Shown here: positions 48,601 to 53,512 of the stretch, piece after piece
Layout: each line of letters begins with the position of its first letter
Position numbering within the stretch: position 1 is the first letter of the stretch
Virus record (IMG/VR): IMGVR_UViG_3300042090_000643
Location: 1 to 55,440 of that record
DNA length: 55,440 nucleotides
Direction: 5' to 3' (one strand)
Origin: a virus
Program-made: the position numbers and the translations under genes
The notes under the pieces: model-generated
Seen by the model: only the letters and a program-made list of their open reading frames with translations
Told to the model about the DNA's origin: nothing
Database searches by the model: none

Positions 48601-49027
48601 GAATTGGACCACGTTTACTTCTACCGAACAGGAGCCTGACTGTGGCTACTTGGGCGGCATGGCTGTATGTGCAGAAGTAGACTTGGAGACTCCGGAACAA
48701 GTGGGAGTTTCCAATCCCATTTGGATAGTCTATGGTTGGAATGGAGCAGTGTACAAGTATGACATCGCTCGAGTAGAGGGTGTGTCCATCTATCAAACTT
48801 GCTACGATGCCGAGAAAGTTGAGAACGCTGTTTCTGCTCAACAAGCCATTGATGACGCCAACGAGTACCAAGGCGGCGAGGCTGATTGGATAAGCGACAC
48901 TGTGATCAGTTGTACGTCTTCCCTGAGTGGAATTGTAGAATCTGGAATTATCAAGGGTGTGACTCTCGACGACCATGAAGCTGCTCAGAAATTCTTGATA
49001 GAACGGGTGAAACTCCAATGGAAGTGA
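48572..49027 (+). CDS. hypothetical protein
   Basis: 151 residues with a GTG start behind GGAGAG. Contains GYLGGMAVCAEVDLETPEQVGV, a short WIVYGWNGAVYKYDI strand region and an acidic helix. No motif recognised. Overlaps the receiver-domain gene by 10 bases. Confidence 0.55.
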   Translation: MSSILIPSSKNWTTFTSTEQEPDCGYLGGMAVCAEVDLETPEQVGVSNPIWIVYGWNGAVYKYDIARVEGVSIYQTCYDAEKVENAVSAQQAIDDANEYQGGEADWISDTVISCTSSLSGIVESGIIKGVTLDDHEAAQKFLIERVKLQWK

Positions 49028-49410
49028 AAGACGTGAGAGTTCTTGTAGTGGATGATGACAAGGAGGTCCAGGAAGCTCTGTGTACCCTTATCATGGATCT
49101 GGGTTACTCTGCTGAAAACATCAAGACAACCTGGAATGGCGGTGCTGCAAGATCAGCTTGCCGCCGCGCATCAATAGATGGAGTTCCGTTTGATCTCGTG
49201 ATGAGCGATTATCAGATGCCCTATGTATCAGGAGTGGAGTTTCTGAACGAGATCCTGACCTGGGATGAATCCACAAAACCAAAGCACGTGATGATGATCT
49301 CTGGAATTTCTGAGAGTGAACTGCGTGGCAGCCTTCCAACAAGAGTGAAGATCCTCTCAAAAGCCAATTTGGCCAGTATTCGAGACCATATCCTGAGCCT
49401 GGAGTTCTGA
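49018..49410 (+). CDS. CheY-like response-regulator receiver protein
   Basis: 130 residues, a single receiver domain. VLVVDDDKEVQ has the acidic pair, LVMSDYQMPYVSG the phospho-acceptor Asp (D in SDYQMP), MMISGISE the Ser/Thr switch and KILSKAN the invariant Lys. No output domain follows. It lies within a phage operon between an unknown gene and a metallophosphoesterase, overlapping both by a few bases. A stand-alone receiver could take phosphate from a host histidine kinase, or act as a decoy. Confidence 0.82.
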   Translation: MEVKDVRVLVVDDDKEVQEALCTLIMDLGYSAENIKTTWNGGAARSACRRASIDGVPFDLVMSDYQMPYVSGVEFLNEILTWDESTKPKHVMMISGISESELRGSLPTRVKILSKANLASIRDHILSLEF

Positions 49411-50045
49411 TGCCGTACTATCCCCATGTGATCGAGTTCAAATACACTGGCGACCCCAAGTTCACTTCTGACAGACACATTGGACACAGAAAGATCATCA
49501 AGTATTGCCAGCGGCCATTTGCGGTGGATCGGGATAATCCCACCAAGGAAGAAGCGAGGGAGATGGATGACATCATCATCGCGAATCACAATTCGATCAT
49601 CAATCCTGGGGAGGATTACTTCGATCTTGGAGACTTTGCTTTCTGTACGACATACGACTATGCTCTGGAATGCCTACAACGCATGAACGGGAAGCCTCAC
49701 TTCGTGCGAGGCAATCATGACGGGATCATGGATGAGATCTACGCGAAGCATCCAGAGCTCTTCGCCAGCTATGATCGAGGATACAAGGAAATCGAAGTCA
49801 ATGGACAGGTCATCATCCTCTGTCACTACAAAATGCAAGAATGGTGGCATTCTATGCGTGGGACCTGGCACTTGTTCGGTCATACACATGGACTTCTGAG
49901 ACCAATTGAAAAGGCAATCGATGTGGGCGTAGACAACATGAATTTCTTCCCGGTGACATTCTCCGAGATCAGAGAATTCATGAGCACCCAGCCCATTGGC
50001 CACTATGCAAAGTTCGAAAAATATGATGGGGAGGATCGGGTTTGA
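49410..50045 (+). CDS. metallophosphoesterase
   Basis: 211 residues, ATG overlapping the previous stop (TGATG). SDRHIGH replaces the usual SDTHFGH, then LGDFAF, RGNHDG, ILCHYKM and FGHTHG. All metal ligands of a calcineurin-like phosphoesterase are present. Phage members of this size are usually annotated as phosphohydrolases acting on nucleotides or RNA ends; substrate not readable. Confidence 0.82.
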   Translation: MPYYPHVIEFKYTGDPKFTSDRHIGHRKIIKYCQRPFAVDRDNPTKEEAREMDDIIIANHNSIINPGEDYFDLGDFAFCTTYDYALECLQRMNGKPHFVRGNHDGIMDEIYAKHPELFASYDRGYKEIEVNGQVIILCHYKMQEWWHSMRGTWHLFGHTHGLLRPIEKAIDVGVDNMNFFPVTFSEIREFMSTQPIGHYAKFEKYDGEDRV

Positions 50046-50233
50046 AGCCGCAGCCGAGTATCGAATGCAAGCACTGTAAGGATGTTGGGTTTATCAGCAA
50101 CAGCAAGGGGACCATTCCCTGCCCGGATTGCAATCCTCCGGATGGTGAGGAAGAGAGAGAAAATGATGCCAGTCAAGCAGTACCCAGAGTCAATCCTGCT
50201 GCATCCATGCACTCCGGTGGACTTTCCGGCTGA
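50042..50233 (+). CDS. small zinc protein overlapping deformylase gene
   Basis: 63 residues with a TTG start behind GGGGAGG. One zinc pair set (CKHCKDVGF, CPDCNPPDG), like a half DnaJ-type zinc finger. The last ~24 codons overlap the deformylase gene in another frame and look less like protein, so the true functional part is the first ~40 residues. Confidence 0.5.
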   Translation: MKPQPSIECKHCKDVGFISNSKGTIPCPDCNPPDGEEERENDASQAVPRVNPAASMHSGGLSG

Positions 50234-50705
50234 CATCGAAGGCACGCTCGATATTCTACATTACATGAAACTGGTGGCATGTGATTACAATGCAGCTGGT
50301 TTAGCTGCCAATCAGGTGGGAGATACCCGGCGCATCCTTGTCTATCAGTCCAACAGTGGAATGCTACTGGGACTGGTCAATCCAGTCATCACTGCTCACT
50401 CTGAAGAGAAGGATGCCAAGCTGGAAGGATGTCTCAGCCTTCCGCAGATCAGGGTTTCAGTCCCTCGCTATCGGGAAATCACGATCACCGCAATTGGTGA
50501 GGATGACGATCCGGAAGTGAAGCTCATTCCATTCAGCCACACCTTCACTGGTGAAGAGGCTCGTCGCATTCAGCATGAGATCGATCATCTGAACGGAGTC
50601 CTGATCGTGGACTACCTGAAGAAGCTGGATCGTTCGATGCTGATGGACAAGTGGATGAAGAGGATGAAGCAGATCGGACGTAAGAATAGGAAATGGAATG
50701 AGTGA
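50163..50705 (+). CDS. def: peptide deformylase
   Basis: 180 residues. Motif 1 GLAANQVG, motif 2 EGCLSLP and motif 3 QHEIDHLNG, with the metal ligands Cys and two His, are all intact. The protein removes the formyl group from the N-terminal Met of new proteins. ATG at 50163 or 50166. Phage-encoded deformylases are known from marine phages, where they may favour late photosynthesis proteins; here there is no such context. Confidence 0.9.
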   Translation: MMPVKQYPESILLHPCTPVDFPADIEGTLDILHYMKLVACDYNAAGLAANQVGDTRRILVYQSNSGMLLGLVNPVITAHSEEKDAKLEGCLSLPQIRVSVPRYREITITAIGEDDDPEVKLIPFSHTFTGEEARRIQHEIDHLNGVLIVDYLKKLDRSMLMDKWMKRMKQIGRKNRKWNE

Positions 50706-50817
50706 TTGGACTCTCCGGAGAAGATTTGTGATGCTCATCGCAAGGATTCTGCACGTGAGACTCTACAGTCACTGGTCAGAAGTTCCTGATGAAGAAATTC
50801 CTTGGGATAAGGAATAG
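50698..50817 (+). CDS. small hypothetical protein
   Basis: 39 residues (MSDWTLRRRFVMLIARILHV, then a Trp/Glu-rich acidic end). Starts 8 bases before the deformylase stop. A basic/hydrophobic N-terminus with an amphipathic look. Too short for family assignment. Confidence 0.4.
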   Translation: MSDWTLRRRFVMLIARILHVRLYSHWSEVPDEEIPWDKE

Positions 50818-50823
50818 TTTGCT

Positions 50824-50852
50824 ACCCGATCCGAGTTCTCTGTCAGTAGAGA
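50824..50852 (+). promoter_or_regulatory. bipartite promoter-like motif P4
   Basis: ACCCGATCCG, 13 bases, TAGAGA, ending 19 bases before the ATG at 50872 with GAGGGAGGGAA in between. Confidence 0.55.
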
Positions 50853-50871
50853 ATGAGGGAGGGAATGACAA

Positions 50872-51166
50872 ATGGCAACTTTTAGCATCCAGAAATTCAC
50901 CAAGACCACGGAAGACGGACAAACGGTCCTTTGCGCCGAACTGAGCGATCTTCAAGGTGGCGGCAGCATTTTTCCAGCGGGTTTATCCTGATGCCTGCGA
51001 TGAGGGCCTGGTGATTGTTGGACGCAAAGAAGTGACTTTCGTAGTCGACAACGTGGTTCGCGATGAAGAAGGCGACCTGCTGGCATACGAACTGATTCCC
51101 ACTCGCGAAAGTCTTCGCACCGTTCCTGAGGCTCGCGGCATCAAGGTTACACTTTTCAACGACTGA
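50872..51166 (+). CDS. small protein gene with a frameshift in a T run
   Basis: Frame 1 runs from ATG 50872 to TGA 50991 (MATFSIQKFTKTTEDGQTVL, then AELSDLQGGGS). The natural continuation, FQRVYPDACDEGLVIV and so on to TGA 51166, is in the +1 frame. The change lies at a run of five T (50969-50973) followed by CC. Removing one T, or a +1 slip at TTT-C, joins both halves into a protein of about 97 residues that reads well throughout. Either a sequencing/mutational indel or a programmed shift. No function recognised. Promoter-like motif P4 precedes it. Confidence 0.6.
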
Positions 51167-51175
51167 GGAGAAGAC

Positions 51176-51337
51176 ATGAAATTCGTCTCCATTGAGCAGA
51201 TCGACGTCAGCTGCAAGCGTCCCAGCAAGGCTCGTCAATTCCGCAAGAAGTTCGCGGCCAAGGCCATGCGTCGTATGGGCAAACAGCTTCTCGAGGATGC
51301 TCCCACCAAGCTCCGTTTTCGTGGTTGGATGTCCTAG
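51176..51337 (+). CDS. small basic protein
   Basis: 53 residues, ATG behind GAGGAGAAG. Basic, with RPSKARQFRKKFAAKAMRR in the middle and a KLRFRGWMS end. Looks like a nucleic-acid-binding peptide, but no family is recognised. Follows the frameshifted gene by nine bases, probably the same transcript. Confidence 0.55.
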   Translation: MKFVSIEQIDVSCKRPSKARQFRKKFAAKAMRRMGKQLLEDAPTKLRFRGWMS

Positions 51338-51385
51338 GCAAAATTTCTTCCCGTCTTTCCAAAAATTGAGGTATCATCGATTTGT

Positions 51386-51414
51386 ACCCGGTTTTCGAAT
51401 CGGTGCCGTAGAGT
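51386..51414 (+). promoter_or_regulatory. bipartite promoter-like motif P5, upstream of tRNA cluster 2 leader
   Basis: ACCCGGTTTT, 13 bases, TAGAGT. The left box is degenerate, but the spacing and right box agree with the other five copies. Confidence 0.4.
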
Positions 51415-51420
51415 GAGATC

Positions 51421-51480
51421 ATGAGAATGCGACCAACATTTCGATTTCGACCGCAACCTGCAAGGCTCGCGGAGGGTTAA
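51421..51480 (+). CDS. possible leader peptide upstream of tRNA cluster 2
   Basis: 19 residues, MRMRPTFRFRPQPARLAEG. It holds three Pro codons (CCA, CCG, CCT), two Phe (TTT), one Gln (CAA) and five Arg. The tRNA cluster that follows encodes three tRNA-Pro, one tRNA-Phe and a decayed tRNA-Gln; no tRNA-Arg is seen. Short hairpins follow (TCTCC-TCG-GGAGA, and CTCCT pairing with AGGAG), without a clear T-run. An endonuclease gene on the other strand has been placed between this ORF and the tRNAs. Ribosome site weak. Confidence 0.35.
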   Translation: MRMRPTFRFRPQPARLAEG

Positions 51481-51538
51481 GTCCTAAAGACTCCTCTCCT
51501 CGGGAGACGCCAGTTGCTCTAGCAGGAGGGTGAGAGAT

Positions 51539-52054
51539 CTATTTCACCAAATCCAATACCTTGGCAACTTGCGTTTGTGTTCTAGCTTTCTGGTCTGGGG
51601 ATTTTACACCAAACCAAGGAAGACGCATCACGTGATAACCGGCTGAAATGAGTGCGTCGTCGCGAAATTTGTCCTTTTCCATACGATCTGGTAGGCAATG
51701 CTGAGAACCATCAATTTCCAGATCTAACCTGATTTCCGGGAAGTAGAAGTCTAGGAACAGACAATTACCATGGTTAGGAATGCCCAGGGTTGATTTGTTC
51801 ACTCGAAATTCTCTCACGAAGTTGAGGTTGTGCTGAGTGAGAACGTCGTCCCAGTACCTTTCTGCGAACGACATAACCAAACGAGGACGTGTACGCCATC
51901 CTCGATGAAGAGATTGCTTCATACGTTCAGAAACACTCGTTCTGTACTCTTCGTTAGTCCTGTAGAACTGAACTTTGCAAGCGACAGAGCAGAACTTTCT
52001 TCTAGAATATCTGGCCTCATACGGTTTTCGGCAAGTCGTACAGGTTTTGACCAT
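51539..52054 (-). CDS. EDxHD/Vsr-like homing endonuclease with zinc finger
   Basis: 171 residues from the ATG at 52054; longer forms would run into tRNA-Pro. Zinc finger CTTCRKPYEARYSRRKFCSVACK at the N-terminus in two pairs. The C-terminal half, LFLDFYFPEIRLDLEIDGSQH, then DKFRDDALISAGYHVMRLPW, is the Vsr/DUF559-type nuclease fold in which E/D-x-D and the following His/Asp bind metal. AT-rich. Convergent with the tRNA array. Free-standing enzymes of this kind occur in phages as homing endonucleases. Confidence 0.75.
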   Translation of the reverse strand: MVKTCTTCRKPYEARYSRRKFCSVACKVQFYRTNEEYRTSVSERMKQSLHRGWRTRPRLVMSFAERYWDDVLTQHNLNFVREFRVNKSTLGIPNHGNCLFLDFYFPEIRLDLEIDGSQHCLPDRMEKDKFRDDALISAGYHVMRLPWFGVKSPDQKARTQTQVAKVLDLVK

Positions 52055-52074
52055 GTGAATGAATACTGGTATGT

Positions 52075-52151
52075 CGGAGATTAGCGCAGCCTGGTAGCGC
52101 ACACCGTTCGGGACGGTGGGGTCATCAGTTCAAATCTGATATCTCCGACCA
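52075..52151 (+). tRNA. tRNA-Pro(CGG)
   Basis: Acceptor CGGAGAT/ATCTCCG, discriminator A, encoded CCA. Anticodon stem CACCG/CGGTG, loop TTCGGGA gives CGG (codon CCG). D arm GCGCAGCCTGG is typical of Pro. First tRNA of cluster 2. Confidence 0.94.
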
Positions 52152-52166
52152 ATTTTTGCTGTATGT

Positions 52167-52241
52167 GGACTCGTAGCTCAGTGGTAGAGCGCAACCCTGA
52201 AGAGGTTGGCGTCGGCGGTTCAATCCCGTTCGAGTCCACCA
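52167..52241 (+). tRNA. tRNA-Phe(GAA)
   Basis: Acceptor GGACTCG/CGAGTCC, discriminator A, encoded CCA. Anticodon stem CAACC/GGTTG, loop CTGAAGA gives GAA (codons TTC/TTT). Confidence 0.93.
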
Positions 52242-52261
52242 AAGTTTGAAGAGCGTAGTAA

Positions 52262-52329
52262 GCCGCACTAGGATGTGACTTGAAGAGCCAACCAGCCTCA
52301 AGTTGACAAGAGACAACATCGGACGCGGC
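52262..52329 (+). other. long imperfect hairpin between tRNA genes
   Basis: Nested pairs GCCGC/GCGGC, GATGT/ACATC and ACTTGA/TCAAGT enclose a 14-base loop. No T-run or tRNA signature. Possibly a processing or decay element, or a decayed tRNA. Confidence 0.35.
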
Positions 52330-52338
52330 ACAGTTTGT

Positions 52339-52415
52339 CGGGATATGGCTCAGCCTGGTAGAGCGCACCCTTGGGGTGGGTGAGGTCGCTGGTTCGAATC
52401 CAGTTATCCCGACCA
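52339..52415 (+). tRNA. tRNA-Pro(GGG)
   Basis: Acceptor CGGGATA/TATCCCG, discriminator A, encoded CCA. Anticodon stem CACCC/GGGTG, loop TTGGGGT gives GGG (codons CCC/CCT). Confidence 0.93.
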
Positions 52416-52514
52416 AAGTTTGCGATGGTGCAATAGAGCCTGAGATCTTGCCGACGGGTGAGAACAGAGGGCAGCAGGTAGAATGTCTGGACTTTGTGGC
52501 TATAGACGCATCGC

Positions 52515-52596
52515 CTGGGCAGGATTCCGTAAGCGGTCAGCACGCCGTCCATTGAGGACGGAAACGCCGGTCAAATCCGGCACGCAGAAAACCTTA
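52515..52596 (+). pseudogene. decayed tRNA-Gln(TTG)-like sequence
   Basis: D-loop AAGCGGTCA, anticodon-type hairpin CCGTC-CATTGAG-GACGG and T-type hairpin GCCGG-TCAAAT-CCGGC follow each other in tRNA order. The loop would read TTG but has A instead of T at position 33, the T loop is one base short, and no acceptor pairing is found. Resembles tRNA-Gln more than any other. Not a working tRNA as it stands. Confidence 0.45.
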
Positions 52597-52632
52597 TTGT
52601 AGATTATTGTAAGATGTTGTTGCTGTAAATGT

Positions 52633-52709
52633 CGGGGTGTAGCGCAGCCTGGTAGCGCATCTGCTTTGGGAGCAGAGGGTCGGGGGTTCAACTCCCTCCA
52701 CCCCGACCA
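52633..52709 (+). tRNA. tRNA-Pro(TGG)
   Basis: Acceptor CGGGGTG/CACCCCG, discriminator A, encoded CCA. Anticodon stem TCTGC/GCAGA, loop TTTGGGA gives TGG (codon CCA). With CGG and GGG it completes the Pro box. Confidence 0.94.
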
Positions 52710-53110
52710 AAATTACTTTCTAGCCACCTTTACTTTTCTGAATATTCAGCGTATCGATAGTCCAGAGGCAGCCCGGTGGGTTGCCCACAGTTTGCACACG
52801 AGCCGTTGGATTGGATTATCTACCTAACTGTGGCGGTCATTGACTGTCGTTCTCCTGAGTATTTCCATCTTTCGGGATGCTAGCTCAAGAGTACTTTTAC
52901 AGTGTCCAACAATTTTCCAGTTCGCTCTTCGTTCATGTGCAGAAAGTTTTGTACGAGCCGTTAGATTTGGGTTATCTTTGGTTCGACCCCAAACTGTCCG
53001 CAAGGATAGTTGCTCAGCCAGGAAACTGGAGGGAGCGTCGTTATCCCAGTCGCCTTTTCGTTCGTACAATTTCCATTATTCCACTTGTTCACTCGGAGAA
53101 GGAGGGGTGC
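52710..53110 (+). other. non-coding stretch after tRNA cluster 2
   Basis: About 400 bases without a credible gene. It contains an imperfect direct repeat built on ACGAGCCGTT (about 52798-52821 and 52953-52977, both running into TTATCT), a hairpin-like GGCAGCCC/GGGTTGCC near 52768-52787 and no clear terminator. It may hold promoters for the gene at 53169 or be remains of tRNA-type sequence. Confidence 0.5.
52798..52977. repeat. imperfect 25-bp direct repeat pair
   Basis: ACGAGCCGTTGGATTGGATT then ATCT, and ACGAGCCGTTAGATTTGGGT then TATCT, 155 bp apart. Each is preceded by TTTGCAC or TTTTGT. Could be a pair of promoters or protein-binding sites. Confidence 0.65.
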
Positions 53111-53143
53111 ATGGCAAAGCCTAAGATCGCTCATACCGCATAA
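53111..53143 (+). CDS. 10-codon leader ORF before a basic protein gene
   Basis: MAKPKIAHTA with a very strong ribosome site (GGAGGGG). The stop codon lies in the loop of the hairpin at 53128-53153, which touches the ribosome site of the next gene. Probably a regulatory upstream ORF; may also be nothing. Confidence 0.35.
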   Translation: MAKPKIAHTA

Positions 53144-53153
53144 GGTGTGAGCG
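53128..53153 (+). promoter_or_regulatory. hairpin between leader ORF and gene
   Basis: CGCTCATACC pairs with GGTGTGAGCG (one G-T pair), loop GCATAA. Its 3' arm abuts the GGGGAGAG ribosome site for the ATG at 53169, with no T-run, so it would act on translation, not termination. Confidence 0.5.
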
Positions 53154-53168
53154 GGGAGAGACAAGCCA

Positions 53169-53444
53169 ATGCACCCTACCAACCGTGCCGAACGGCGGCA
53201 TCAGCGCACCCGCATAATTGAGTTTCGCACCCACCGAGATCTAAACTCCTTCCATCGATATCGTGATGCCCCTGGAATCTTCGTTCCGGTATGGGGACGC
53301 TATGCCAAGTGGAATGGAGATTGTGGATCAACTATGTGCCACGCAGCCAAGTATTTCAAGGTCAAGGCGAAGCGCCGCAAGGCTCGCAAGTCTTCTTGGT
53401 CTCAGGCCCAATGTAGAGCGGGTGATCGCAAGGTCTACTGCTGA
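53169..53444 (+). CDS. small basic hypothetical protein
   Basis: 91 residues; ATG behind GGGGAGAG. Strongly basic with Arg/Lys clusters (NRAERRHQRTR, KVKAKRRKARKSS) and four Cys (GDCGSTMC, QCRAG, YC). Likely nucleic-acid-binding. No family recognised. Preceded by a leader ORF and hairpin. Confidence 0.6.
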   Translation: MHPTNRAERRHQRTRIIEFRTHRDLNSFHRYRDAPGIFVPVWGRYAKWNGDCGSTMCHAAKYFKVKAKRRKARKSSWSQAQCRAGDRKVYC

Positions 53445-53512
53445 TATTTCCGAGCAAAATCCAATTTCTCTTTCTTTCTATGAAGGCATACCCTCGATAG
53501 GAAGAATCCCAC

